From positions 248,001 to 312,000 of the forward strand of contig NZ_JBHTIH010000007.1 in the NCBI RefSeq assembly GCF_042677045.1: a DNA stretch of 64,000 bases, written 5' to 3'. A program made the translations under genes and the position numbers. The stretch comes from Lysobacter_K koreensis. GTDB lineage: Bacteria > Pseudomonadota > Gammaproteobacteria > Xanthomonadales > Xanthomonadaceae. Below, piece after piece: positions 12,696 to 20,855 of the stretch (position 1 is its first letter; the number at the start of each line of letters is the position of its first letter). The notes under the pieces were generated by a model that was not told where the DNA came from, did no database searches, and saw nothing but the letters and a program-made list of their open reading frames with translations.

Positions 12696-14180
12696 TCAGA
12701 TATCGAGAAACCCGTCACTGTTGGCGATCGCGTCCAGGCGGATGCGGTTGGCGAACAGCGAGAACGCGAGCATCCCGGCCAGCCCGTTCGCGCGCGACAG
12801 CCAGTGCGGCAGCCAGCGCGGCGGCAGCAGCACGCCGGATTCGAACAGCGGCTCGAAGCGCTGCACGTCAGCCAGGGTCATCTTGCCGGCGAACAGCCAG
12901 CGGCAGGTTTGCAGCTTCTGCTGGCGCAACGCCCAGCGGAAGAACGTGTGCACGCCGACCAGGCCGCGCAGGTACACCGTGTCCTTGGTGAACGCCGCGC
13001 CACCGCCGGTCGGCACGCCGCGGAACACGCGCTGGGCCGAGGCGAAGCTGTCCTCCCGCGACTGCCCGGCGGCGACGAAATAGCGGAACACCTCGATGAA
13101 GTCGGCGCCGTCGAGCGCCATCGCCACCGCCTCGATGCGCAGGCTCAGGCGTTTCATGCGGCCGATGTCGATGCTGCCGGTGATCTGCTCGGCGAACGTG
13201 GCTAGGCCTTCCTGGGTCGCGGTGGTGCGCGGCGAGGCCAGCGACAGGCTCTGCAGCACCGGCTGTTCGCGGCCGTTGAGCGCGGTCAGCGAATGCACGA
13301 ACGCCTCGTGCTGCAGCAGCTGGTCGCGGTCGTAGTCGCTGAACGCCGCGCCGCTGCGCAGGCGGATGCGGGTGGCGCCGGCGGCGGCCTTGGCGATCAG
13401 GTCGGGGTCGAGCACGACCTCAATCACGCGCGCATCGAAGTAGTCGTCGAGGTCGCGCTGCAGCTGCAGGCGCAGCGCGGTGGCGGAGATCGACACGTGC
13501 TCGGCCGGCGACATCAGCTCGTGGTCGAGCTCGTCGGCGATCGAGATGAAGTGCCGCGCCGCCTCGCGCGTGGTCGGGCCGTTGCCGGGCAGCGGCTCGT
13601 CGGGCTTGCCGTACAGGCGGATCGAGTGCTCGGTGACCGCGGTGGTGCCGAGTACCTCGCACAGCTGCGCGGCGATCGCCCAGCTGCGCGCGGACTCGAT
13701 CAGATACTGGCCGAGCGGGTGCTGCGCGTCGGCCTCGGTGGCGATCGCGTCGAGCTCGCGGCAAACGTCACTGAAATCCTGCCGCGGGTACGCAACCTGC
13801 GGCAGCGTCGCGGTCCCGCGCGCGTAGTCGGCGAGGAACTGCACCTCCATCCCGGCCGGCCAGCTGGCCAGCGACAGCAGCTTGATTCCGCGCGCGGCGC
13901 GGACCATGCGCGCGTCGAGCGCGGCGTGGTGGGCGATCTCGGGCGCCATCGGCTTCGCCGACCGACGCGACGCCAGTGACGCGGCGCGGGCCGCCTCCTC
14001 GGCGGCCTGGGCCGGTTCGACCGGCGCATCGACGACGTCGACGGCGCTGCTGGCGTCCGCGGCGCGTGCAGGGGCCGGCGGCAGCGCGGGGACTGGCGAC
14101 GCAAGCGGCGGCGCGGCGACTGGCGGGGCCATTGGTCCCGCGGCGGGCACAGAGGAATCGTCGCGCTCAGTGCCGCCCAT
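12696..14180 (-). CDS. QEGLA-motif protein (DUF1704/TIGR02421), MATCAP-like metallopeptidase fold
   Basis: Belongs to the family annotated as flavohemoglobin expression-modulating QEGLA motif proteins; eukaryotic relatives (KIAA0895/MATCAP) are tyrosine carboxypeptidases. The 494 residues start with an Ala/Pro-rich, probably disordered leader (1-75), then the conserved domain. The motif QHEAFVHSL gives an HExxxH zinc site (His291, Glu292, His296), followed by TQEGLATFAE (323-332, where Glu324 is the likely third ligand) and VFRGVPTGGGAAFTKDTVYLRG. The gene overlaps the end of rsgA by 14 nt and is almost certainly co-transcribed with it. The bacterial substrate is unknown; the flavohemoglobin label comes from the family name and is not supported by a neighbour here. 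Confidence 0.8.
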   Translation of the reverse strand: MGGTERDDSSVPAAGPMAPPVAAPPLASPVPALPPAPARAADASSAVDVVDAPVEPAQAAEEAARAASLASRRSAKPMAPEIAHHAALDARMVRAARGIKLLSLASWPAGMEVQFLADYARGTATLPQVAYPRQDFSDVCRELDAIATEADAQHPLGQYLIESARSWAIAAQLCEVLGTTAVTEHSIRLYGKPDEPLPGNGPTTREAARHFISIADELDHELMSPAEHVSISATALRLQLQRDLDDYFDARVIEVVLDPDLIAKAAAGATRIRLRSGAAFSDYDRDQLLQHEAFVHSLTALNGREQPVLQSLSLASPRTTATQEGLATFAEQITGSIDIGRMKRLSLRIEAVAMALDGADFIEVFRYFVAAGQSREDSFASAQRVFRGVPTGGGAAFTKDTVYLRGLVGVHTFFRWALRQQKLQTCRWLFAGKMTLADVQRFEPLFESGVLLPPRWLPHWLSRANGLAGMLAFSLFANRIRLDAIANSDGFLDI

Positions 14181-15318
14181 ACTTGTCGTCCAGGCGCTTG
14201 TTGAGCGCCTTGCCCTGCACCTTCGCGGCGGCGTTCTCGGCGCGGCGGTTGGCGAGCTTGTTGGCGGCGCCGGCGACCTCGTCGCTGAGCTTGAGGTAGT
14301 TGGCGAAGCGCTGCGGGTCGAGCTTGCCGGCCTCGATCGCCTCGCGCACCGCGCAGCCGGGTTCGCGTTCGTGCGAGCAGTCGCGGAACCGGCACTGCGC
14401 GGCGATCGCCTCGACGTCGCCGAAGTTCTCCGCGACGTCCTCCTCGCCGGTCGGCTTGAGCTCGCGCATGCCGGGCGTGTCGATCAGGCAGGCGCCGGAC
14501 GCCAGCGGGATCAGCGCGCGGTGGGTGGTGGTGTGGCGGCCGCGGTCGTCGCTCTCGCGCACCGCGGCGGTCTTCATCCGGTCGCTGCCGAGCAGGCTGT
14601 TGGTCAGGGTCGACTTGCCGGCGCCGGACGAACCGACCAGCACCACGGTGTGGCCCGGCTGCAGCCACGGGTTGAGCGCGGCCACGCTGTCGGCGTCCTT
14701 GGCGTTGACCGCGCGCACCGGGATCTCCTGCGCCGCCAGCTCGACCAGCGCCGCGACCGCGCCGGGCAGTGCCTGCGCATCGGCGGCCATCGCCAGGTCG
14801 GCCTTGGTCAGCACCACCACCGGCTGCGCGCCACCGCGCACCAGCAGCAGGTAGCGCTCGATCCGGCGCGGGTTGAAGTCGGCGTCGAGCCCGCAGACGA
14901 TGAACACGGTGTCGATGTTGGCCGCGATCAACTGCTGCTTGTAGTGCTCGCCGGCGGCGCCGCGCTTGATCGCGCTGCGCCGCGGCAGCAGGGCGACGAT
15001 CTTGCGCGCCTGCGGCCGGTCGTCGGTAGGTTCGCCGCCTTCGGCCTCGCTGCCGCCCTCGATCAGCACCCAGTCGCCAACCCCGGGCCGCTGCTCGGGC
15101 GGGAAGCGCGGGCGCTGCCACTCGGGCAGCGATTCGACGGTGAAGCTGCGCTCGGGGCCGTCGGCGACCACGTAGCCGCTGCGGTGCTGTTCGACCACCC
15201 GCGCCGGGCGGGCCTGCAGGTGCGCGGCCAGGGCCTCGCGCCAGGCCGGGACCGGCGACAGGCCGTCCGCGGCCAGCGGCCAGCCGATCGCCTGCAGGGC
15301 GGACAGTTCGGGGGTCAA
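14167..15318 (-). CDS. rsgA: Ribosome small-subunit-dependent GTPase A
   Basis: Circularly permuted GTPase that checks and releases late 30S assembly intermediates. In order: an OB-fold (about 40-110), G4 TKAD (171-174), G1 GSSGAGKST (229-237), a switch with GRHTTTHR, G3 DTPG (280-283), and a C-terminal zinc site (Cys309, Cys314, His316, Cys322) in CRFRDCSHEREPGC. The reading frame has no ATG near the family start. The best candidate is TTG at 15318, giving 383 residues. An out-of-frame ATG 27 nt upstream opens an 8-codon peptide whose TGA overlaps this TTG, so translation may be coupled; a sequencing indel would be the dull alternative. It overlaps the QEGLA gene downstream. Confidence 0.93.
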   Translation of the reverse strand: MTPELSALQAIGWPLAADGLSPVPAWREALAAHLQARPARVVEQHRSGYVVADGPERSFTVESLPEWQRPRFPPEQRPGVGDWVLIEGGSEAEGGEPTDDRPQARKIVALLPRRSAIKRGAAGEHYKQQLIAANIDTVFIVCGLDADFNPRRIERYLLLVRGGAQPVVVLTKADLAMAADAQALPGAVAALVELAAQEIPVRAVNAKDADSVAALNPWLQPGHTVVLVGSSGAGKSTLTNSLLGSDRMKTAAVRESDDRGRHTTTHRALIPLASGACLIDTPGMRELKPTGEEDVAENFGDVEAIAAQCRFRDCSHEREPGCAVREAIEAGKLDPQRFANYLKLSDEVAGAANKLANRRAENAAAKVQGKALNKRLDDKYGRH

Positions 15319-15347
15319 ACGCGTGGGCGGGGCAGGGTCATGCGGGG

Positions 15348-15353
15348 ATTCTA
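15348..15353 (-). promoter_or_regulatory. Putative -10 box of rsgA with near-leaderless ATG
   Basis: The minus strand reads TAGAAT followed after 6 nt by an ATG (15341), which would place the transcription start on or beside that ATG. That ATG begins MTLPRPRV-stop, not the RsgA frame. The box is seen directly; the start site is inferred. Confidence 0.4.
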
Positions 15354-15483
15354 GCCCTGCGCCACCCCGTGGCCCCACTTCGCGCGGCTGCCCGGCGGAA
15401 GCCGGCCTGTGATCCGGCCCCGTGATTCCGCCCGGTCCTTCGGCTAGGCTGGCCCATCCCTTTGCCGCCCCCACCGCACCGCA

Positions 15484-16758
15484 ATGTCCCTGCCCCCGCT
15501 CAAGACCCGCGAACGCCTGTCCGAAGTCCGCTACGAGATCCGCGGCGAACTCGCCCGCCGGGCGCGCGAACTCGAGGCCCAGGGCCGCAAGCAGATCAAG
15601 CTCAACATCGGCAACCCCGGCGCGTTCGGCTTCCGCGCGCCCGAGCACCTGCAGCGCGCGATCGTCGACGGCATCGCCGACACCGACCCCTACACCCACC
15701 AGCAGGGCCTGCCCGCCGCGCGCGAGGCGATCGCCGCGTTCCACCGGCAGCGCGGCACGCCGAACGCCTCGCCTGAGCGCGTGTTCGTCGGCAATGGCGT
15801 CAGCGAGCTGATCGACCTGTCGCTGCGTGCCCTGCTCAACCCCGGCGACGAGGTGCTGCTGCCCTCGCCCGATTACCCGCTGTGGTCGGCCGCCACGATC
15901 CTCAACGACGGCCGCCCGGTCTACTACCGCTGCGCGCCGGAGAACGGCTTCCTGCCCGACCCGGAGGAGATCGAGGCGCTGGTGTCCAGCCGCACGCGCG
16001 CGATCGTGCTGATCAACCCGAACAACCCGACCGGCGCCGCCTACCCGCGCGCGCTGCTGGAGAAGATCGTCGCGATCGCGCAGCGCCACAAGCTGCTGCT
16101 GATGAGCGACGAGATCTACGACTCGATCGTCTACGACGACACCCAGTTCCAGCCGCTGGCGCCGCTGGCCGGCGAGCTGCCGTGCCTGTCGTTCGGCGGC
16201 CTGAGCAAGGTCCACCGCGCCTGCGGCTGGCGCGTGGGCTGGGCGGTGCTGTCCGGCGACCCGCTGGTCTCCGGCGACTTCCACCACGCGATGGACCTGC
16301 TCGGCGCGCTGCGCCTGTGCGCGAACGTGCCCGGCCAGTTCGCGATCGACGCCGCCCTGCACGGCGAGAACACCATCGCGCCGCTGTGCGCGCCCGGCGG
16401 TCGCCTGTACGAGACCCGGCGCGCGGTGATCGACGCGATCGGTGCCAGCCAGCACCTGGAGCTGGTCGCCCCGGCCGGCGCGCTGTACGCGTTCCCGGCG
16501 GTGGTCGGCGCCGCGGCGCAGGGTTTCGACGACCACGCGTTCGCGCTCGAGCTGCTCGAGACCGAGGACGTGCTGGTGGTGCCCGGCTCGAGCTTCAACG
16601 TGCCCTACCGCAACCACTTCCGGGTGACCCTGCTGCCGCAGCCGGAGGTCGTGCGCGAGGTGTTCGCGCGCATCGAGCGCGTGCTCGACCGGCACGTGCA
16701 GCGCCAGGCCGAAGCCGCGTCGGCGCAGACCCTCGCCAACCGTGCCGCAGTGGCGTAA
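15484..16758 (+). CDS. alaA: AlaA-like PLP-dependent aminotransferase (glutamate-pyruvate type)
   Basis: Class I/II aminotransferase of 424 residues, predicted to interconvert pyruvate plus glutamate with alanine plus 2-oxoglutarate. The sequence follows the AlaA pattern closely: YEIRGELARRARELE, KLNIGNPGAFGF, GNGVSELI, PSPDYPLWSAA, NPNNPTGA (178-185), MSDEIYD (Asp209), the PLP lysine in FGGLSKVHRACGWR (Lys242), LRLCANVPGQFAI, and the C-terminal FRVTLL arginine. The C-terminus is about 20 residues longer than E. coli AlaA. The end of the gene overlaps the next reading frame by 17 nt, so the two are likely co-transcribed. Confidence 0.88.
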   Translation: MSLPPLKTRERLSEVRYEIRGELARRARELEAQGRKQIKLNIGNPGAFGFRAPEHLQRAIVDGIADTDPYTHQQGLPAAREAIAAFHRQRGTPNASPERVFVGNGVSELIDLSLRALLNPGDEVLLPSPDYPLWSAATILNDGRPVYYRCAPENGFLPDPEEIEALVSSRTRAIVLINPNNPTGAAYPRALLEKIVAIAQRHKLLLMSDEIYDSIVYDDTQFQPLAPLAGELPCLSFGGLSKVHRACGWRVGWAVLSGDPLVSGDFHHAMDLLGALRLCANVPGQFAIDAALHGENTIAPLCAPGGRLYETRRAVIDAIGASQHLELVAPAGALYAFPAVVGAAAQGFDDHAFALELLETEDVLVVPGSSFNVPYRNHFRVTLLPQPEVVREVFARIERVLDRHVQRQAEAASAQTLANRAAVA

Positions 16759-17485
16759 GCCGCTGGCCGCGCTGGCGCTGCTCGGCGCCGGCTGCAGCGC
16801 ATTGGGCATGCCACCCGCCTATACCAGCGCGCCACGCGCGCACGAGGACCCCATGACGATCAGCTACCTGGCACTGGGCGACAGCTACACCATCGGCGAA
16901 GGCGTGGCCGAAGCCGGCCGCTGGCCGGTGCAGCTGGCCACGGCGCTGCGCGCGCAAGGCATCGCGCTGGCCGACCCGCGCATCATCGCCACCACCGGCT
17001 GGACCACCGACGAACTGACCGCCGCGATCGACGCCGCGCAGCCGCTGGGCGAATGGCAGTTCGTCAGCCTGCTGATCGGCGTCAACAACCAGTACCGCGG
17101 CCGCAGCGTGGCCAACTACCGCGCCGAGTTCGTCGACCTGCTGGCGCGCGCGATCAAGCTCGCTGGCGGGCGCGCCGAGCGCGTGCTGGTGCTGTCGATC
17201 CCGGACTGGGGCGTGACCCCGTTCGCGACGCGCTCCGGGACGACGCAGCCGCGCCCCGACCGCGCCCAGATCGCCGCCGAGCTGGACGCCTTCAACGCCG
17301 CGGCACAGGCGCTGTGCCGCGAGCACGGGGTCGCGTTCGTCGACATCACCGCGGCCAGCCGCGCGCACGGCGGCGAGGCGGCGATGCTGGCCGACGACGG
17401 CCTGCACCCGTCCGCGGCGATGTACGCGCAGTGGACTGCGCTCGCGCTGCCGGTCGCGCGCGACCTGCTGGCGCCGCCGCGTTGA
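16742..17485 (+). CDS. SGNH/GDSL-family hydrolase, exported
   Basis: Esterase/lipase-like hydrolase of 247 residues. Catalytic blocks are block I LALGDSYT (Ser48), block III GVNNQY (Asn), and block V DGLHPS with the Asp-x-x-His pair near residues 218-221. The GTG start at 16742 is preferred because it gives a basic, then hydrophobic N-terminus (WRKPLAALALLGAGC) that looks like a signal or weak lipoprotein signal with Cys18. Starting at the ATG at 16853 would lose it. It overlaps alaA by 17 nt, and its stop overlaps the next start as TTGA. The substrate is unknown. Confidence 0.82.
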   Translation: MPQWRKPLAALALLGAGCSALGMPPAYTSAPRAHEDPMTISYLALGDSYTIGEGVAEAGRWPVQLATALRAQGIALADPRIIATTGWTTDELTAAIDAAQPLGEWQFVSLLIGVNNQYRGRSVANYRAEFVDLLARAIKLAGGRAERVLVLSIPDWGVTPFATRSGTTQPRPDRAQIAAELDAFNAAAQALCREHGVAFVDITAASRAHGGEAAMLADDGLHPSAAMYAQWTALALPVARDLLAPPR

Positions 17486-18189
17486 ACGACACCCTCGTGC
17501 CGACGCGGCCGCTGCGCGGCGACCGCGCGCAGGCGATCGCGCGCGCGTTCGCGCCAACCCGCCCGCTCGGCAGCCGCTGGGACTACTTCTACGCGCGCAG
17601 CAAGCTGGGCAGCGACCCGCTGTATCCGGGCGTGTGCGATGCGTTGCGCGGCAGCGACGCGCCGCTGCTCGACCTGGGCTGCGGCCTGGGCCTGCTCGCG
17701 CATGCGTTGCGCGCCGATGGCATCGGCCTGCCCTACCGCGGCGTCGACAACGACGCCGGCAAGATCACGCGCGCCCAGCGCGCCGCCGCGCGCAGCGGGC
17801 TGCAGGCGGTCGAATTCGAGACCGTCGACCTGGCCCGCACCCTGCCCCGCCACCAGGGCAGCGTTGCGATCCTCGACGTGCTGCAGTTCATCGCCCCCGA
17901 CGCGCAGGAACGCACGCTCGACGCGGCGATCGCGATGCTGGTGCCCGGCGCGCGGCTGGTGATCCGCACCGGGCTGGACGACGGCGGCCGGCGCGCGCGC
18001 ATCACCCGCGCGGTCGACGTGTTCTCGCGCGTGCTGGGCTGGATGAACGCCGGGCCGCGCCGCTACCCCGATGCCGAGGCCCTGCGCGCGAAGTTCGCCG
18101 CCGCCGGCCTGAGCGCGCAGTTCACCCCGCTGTACGGCAATACCCCGTTCAACAACTGGCGGATCGTGGCGACGAAGTCCCCGGCCTGA
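17482..18189 (+). CDS. Class I SAM-dependent methyltransferase
   Basis: Cytoplasmic methyltransferase of 235 residues with Rossmann motif I LLDLGCGLGLLAHAL (about 65-79), motif II acidic residue in YRGVDNDAGK, and the post-motif VAILDVLQFI. The likely start is TTG at 17482, overlapping the hydrolase stop (TTGA). GTG at 17497 is the alternative; neither has a clear ribosome binding site. The motif RALRADGIGLPYRGVD and the N-terminal FAPTRPLGSRWDYFYARSKL resemble small-molecule or lipid methyltransferases near SGNH hydrolases, but no specific substrate can be named. Confidence 0.83.
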   Translation: MNDTLVPTRPLRGDRAQAIARAFAPTRPLGSRWDYFYARSKLGSDPLYPGVCDALRGSDAPLLDLGCGLGLLAHALRADGIGLPYRGVDNDAGKITRAQRAAARSGLQAVEFETVDLARTLPRHQGSVAILDVLQFIAPDAQERTLDAAIAMLVPGARLVIRTGLDDGGRRARITRAVDVFSRVLGWMNAGPRRYPDAEALRAKFAAAGLSAQFTPLYGNTPFNNWRIVATKSPA

Positions 18190-18201
18190 CCTCGCCTGAC
18201 T

Positions 18202-18222
18202 CCCCTCTTTGAAAAAGAGGGG
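18202..18222. terminator. Bidirectional hairpin between convergent genes
   Basis: A 9-bp perfect stem, CCCCTCTTT pairing with AAAGAGGGG around GAA, 13 nt after the methyltransferase stop and 35 nt from the end of the deacetylase gene on the other strand. The A/T base of the stem gives a weak U-tract on each strand. It could equally be one of the C-rich repeats seen elsewhere. Confidence 0.5.
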
Positions 18223-18256
18223 CTGGGGGGAGATTTGCGGTTGCCGTTGCCGCTGC

Positions 18257-19093
18257 CTAGGGCGAAACGCCCGAAGCCGCGGCGCGTGCGCCGGCATCGA
18301 CAGGTGCCGCGCCTTCCAGCGTTTCCGGCAGCAGCGTGCGATAACCCAGCGCGTCCAGCCGCCGCAGCAGCAACGCCAGCGTCTCAACATTGCGGCCGTG
18401 GCGGGCGCCTTCGTGCATCAGCACGATCGCGCCGGGCTTGAGGCCGCGCTCGATGCGCGCCACCACCCGCGCCGGATCGGCCGCGACCGCATCGAAGCCG
18501 CGCGCGCACCACGCCACCCGCGCCAGGCCGTGCGGCTTGAGCGCCGCGGCCACGAACGGATTGGCCATGCCGACCACCGCGCGGAACCAGCGCGGCGGCG
18601 CGCCGGTGAGCTGCGTCAGCAGCGCCTGGGTCTGCGCGACCTCGGCGCGCATCCGCGCCGGCGGCAGCGCCCAGAACCACGCCGACGGATGCGAGTGGCT
18701 GTGGTTGCCCAGGGTGTGGCCGCGGCGCGCGATCTCGCGCACCAGCTGCGGCCGCGCCGCGGCGCGCGCGCCGACCACGAAGAACGTCGCCTTGGCGGCG
18801 TGCGCGTCGAGCAGGTCGAGGATCGCCGGGGTTTCTTCCGACGGGCCGTCGTCGATCGTCAACCACACCGCGCGCGCGTCGGTCGGCAGCCGCGTCAACA
18901 CCGGGCTGAACCACGGCGAGTCGGCCTTCAGCGTCGCCCACGCGAACGGCAGGTGCGAGGCCAGCAGCGCCGGCAGACCCCAGTGCCAACCGAAACGCCA
19001 CCAGATCGCGGCCACCAGCAATTGCGAGGCGAGCAGGCACCACAGCCACAGATGCGGACGGCGCGGCGGGCGGTGCGGGGGGAAAACGGCCAT
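18257..19093 (-). CDS. Polysaccharide deacetylase (NodB homology domain)
   Basis: Membrane-anchored deacetylase of about 278 residues. Two closely spaced hydrophobic segments near the N-terminus (LWLWCLLASQLLVAAIWW and WGLPALLASHLPFAW) precede the catalytic domain. That domain has TIDDGPSEETP (the metal-binding Asp pair), HSHSHPS (two metal His), a later WCARGFDA and the C-terminal VLMHEG. The substrate would be an N-acetylated or O-acylated cell-wall or exopolysaccharide outside the inner membrane. The ATG at 19093 is chosen; an in-frame GTG at 19159 would add 22 residues encoded partly by a region next to repeats. No clear ribosome site separates them. Confidence 0.87.
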   Translation of the reverse strand: MAVFPPHRPPRRPHLWLWCLLASQLLVAAIWWRFGWHWGLPALLASHLPFAWATLKADSPWFSPVLTRLPTDARAVWLTIDDGPSEETPAILDLLDAHAAKATFFVVGARAAARPQLVREIARRGHTLGNHSHSHPSAWFWALPPARMRAEVAQTQALLTQLTGAPPRWFRAVVGMANPFVAAALKPHGLARVAWCARGFDAVAADPARVVARIERGLKPGAIVLMHEGARHGRNVETLALLLRRLDALGYRTLLPETLEGAAPVDAGARAAASGVSP

Positions 19094-19176
19094 GCCGGGA
19101 TGATGCCATGCGCGTTTCAGCGGTCGCGCGGCGGGCTTCAAGGAATTCGCGCGTGTCACGAAGGGGGCTTCGCCGC

Positions 19177-19278
19177 GTAGGAGCGGCTTCAGCCGCGAGC
19201 TTTTCGATCCGCTAGCCGCAGCGGAGCTTCTTGCGGTGAGCGCGAGGGACAGAAGCTCGCGGCTGAAGCCGCTCCTAC
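19177..19278. repeat. 26-bp perfect inverted repeat with 50-nt loop
   Basis: The arm 19177-19202 starts GTAGGAGCGGCTTCAGCC and its exact reverse complement is at 19253-19278. A diverged single copy of the same arm lies at 37526-37549. This is a dispersed extragenic palindrome of the kind common in xanthomonads and pseudomonads. It sits between the divergent deacetylase and glutaredoxin genes. Confidence 0.85.
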
Positions 19279-19313
19279 CCAGGGGCGAAGGACTACCTTG
19301 CCGGCGTCCGACT

Positions 19314-19394
19314 GGACTTGCTACGCGGCGTACCCCAAGGGGACTTCCTTCGGGGCGTCCCGAAAAGGGACTTGCTACGCGGCGTAAACTGGCA
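19314..19394 (+). repeat. Three tandem 27-bp repeats upstream of grxD
   Basis: Units at 19314, 19341 and 19368 each begin GGACTT and share CGGCGT/CGGGGCGT cores; a more diverged fourth unit may precede them from 19290. The period is a multiple of three and the frame is open, so it reads as nine-residue units of the form DLLRGVPxx running into the grxD frame. The last unit contains a -10-like TAAACT (19384-19389), 33 nt before the grxD ATG. Confidence 0.8.
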
Positions 19395-19422
19395 GGCCCC
19401 CAGATCGTTTCGGACCTGCCCC

Positions 19423-20352
19423 ATGTCGCTCGACCCCGCCCTGCGCGCGCGCATCGAATCGCTGCTCGCTTCCAACCAAGTCGTCCTGTTCATGAAGGGC
19501 GAACCGGGCGCGCCGCAGTGCGGCTTCTCGGCCAAGGCGGTCGGCGCGCTGGGCGCGCTCGGCGTCGACTTCGCCCACGTCGACGTGCTCGCCGACCCGG
19601 AAATCCGCGAAGGCATCAAGGCCTACGGCCAGTGGCCGACGATCCCGCAGCTCTACATCGGCGGCGAGCTGGTCGGCGGCAGCGACATCATCGAGCAGAT
19701 GGCCAACTCCGGCGAGCTCAACACCGCGCTCGGCCTGCCCGAACCGGACCGCACGCCGCCGCGCATCACCATCACCGCGGCTGCCGCGCAGATGCTGCGC
19801 GAGGCCGTGGCCAACGCCGGCGACGGCTACGCGTTGCAGGTCGAGGTCGACCCGCGCTTCAACGCCAAGCTGCAGCTGGCGCCGGTCGATGCCCGCGCGA
19901 TCGCAGTCGAGCACGACGGCCTGCGCGCGCAGTTCGACCTGGCCAGCGCGCACCGCGCCGAGGGCCTGACGATCGACTGGGCCGACGACGAGCGCGGCCG
20001 CGGGCTGGTGATCGACAATCCGAACGCGCCGCCGAAAGTGACCGCGCTGTCGCCGGTCGAAGCGGCCGAGCGAGTCAAAGCCGGCACGCTGAAACTGGTT
20101 GACGTGCGTCCGCCCGAGGAGCGCGCGCTGGCGAGCGTCAACGTGCCGTTCTCAACGCTGGACGGCGATGCGCTCGCGCAACTGGAAGCCTTGCCGAAGG
20201 ACACGCCGCTCGCATTCCTGTGCCACCACGGCCAGCGCAGCGCGCAGGCGGCCGAGCATTTCCGCGGTCTCGGCTTCCGCCAGTTGTTCAACATCGACGG
20301 CGGCATCGAGGGCTGGACGGAGTTCGCCGATTCGCACGTGGCGCGTTACTGA
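19423..20352 (+). CDS. grxD: Monothiol glutaredoxin (CGFS) fused to a degenerate A-type domain and a rhodanese domain
   Basis: 309 residues. Residues 1-105 are a Grx4-type monothiol glutaredoxin (FMKGEPGAPQCGFSAKA, CGFS at 33-36; WPTIPQLYIGGELVGGSDI) that in this family binds and transfers Fe-S clusters with glutathione. Residues 112-205 look like an IscA/HesB (A-type carrier) domain, RITITAAAAQMLREAV through GLVIDNPNAPPKV, but the cysteines are missing where the family has CGCG. Residues 210-309 form a rhodanese domain with active-site loop CHHGQRS (Cys267). Start ATG at 19423 is set by the glutaredoxin N-terminus. The protein ties Fe-S delivery to sulfane sulfur handling; the substrate is unknown. 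Confidence 0.9.
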   Translation: MSLDPALRARIESLLASNQVVLFMKGEPGAPQCGFSAKAVGALGALGVDFAHVDVLADPEIREGIKAYGQWPTIPQLYIGGELVGGSDIIEQMANSGELNTALGLPEPDRTPPRITITAAAAQMLREAVANAGDGYALQVEVDPRFNAKLQLAPVDARAIAVEHDGLRAQFDLASAHRAEGLTIDWADDERGRGLVIDNPNAPPKVTALSPVEAAERVKAGTLKLVDVRPPEERALASVNVPFSTLDGDALAQLEALPKDTPLAFLCHHGQRSAQAAEHFRGLGFRQLFNIDGGIEGWTEFADSHVARY

Positions 20353-20438
20353 ATTCTTCGTATATCCGCAGCTATCCCGTCCTTGAGAGCGCCGGCCCTC
20401 AAGTGATGCGGCTTGTAACGAATCTGTGGAATCAGAAA

Positions 20439-20789
20439 TTAGTCATCCTCAGTTGGATAGACGCTGATTTCCAGAACAGCTGAGAAGCTGCTGATTTGCT
20501 CAGCACATGAGAGACGACAGGTGTAAGTGAAGTTTGGGTTGTAGACGGCAACGCGGAACACTGGATCCGCCTGGGCAATCTGATCGCGAAACTCGGTCAA
20601 CCGGGAAACGAATGCAATCACCGCTTCGTCTACGCTTGAGTGGGAGCCATTTTCTTCAATGACCCACCCCCATCCATTGGCTGATTTATCCACCACGTCA
20701 AAATGCTCGGCCAAGCGAGAAATGTCCTTCGTTGAAATGCGATCAACTGCACGTAGCGCTAAAGATATTTCTACGTCGGCTGTTTTCAT
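20439..20789 (-). CDS. Hypothetical protein, DUF4279-like
   Basis: A 116-residue soluble protein at about 53 percent GC, well below the neighbours, suggesting recent acquisition. It begins with a beta strand (KTADVEISLALRAV), has a central WGWVIEENGSHSSVDEAVIAFVSRL helix region, and ends RLSCAEQISSFSAVLEISVYPTEDD. This pattern loosely resembles DUF4279 proteins found near immunity or toxin loci. I do not recognise a function. It converges with the glutaredoxin fusion gene. Confidence 0.6.
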   Translation of the reverse strand: MKTADVEISLALRAVDRISTKDISRLAEHFDVVDKSANGWGWVIEENGSHSSVDEAVIAFVSRLTEFRDQIAQADPVFRVAVYNPNFTYTCRLSCAEQISSFSAVLEISVYPTEDD

Positions 20790-20811
20790 GGATCCTATTC
20801 TGCGTCAGGTA

Positions 20812-20844
20812 CGTAGGATGGGTTAAGCGCAGCGATACCCATCG
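20812..20844 (+). repeat. Dispersed repeat, copy 1 (33 nt)
   Basis: Begins CGTAGGATGGGTTAAGCGCA and continues AGCGATACCCATC. An inverted, near-identical copy lies at 22688-22720. The sequence type (GTAGGATGGGT...CGATACCCAT) is a familiar extragenic repeat in several proteobacteria. Confidence 0.75.
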
Positions 20845-20855
20845 CCCGACCACGC

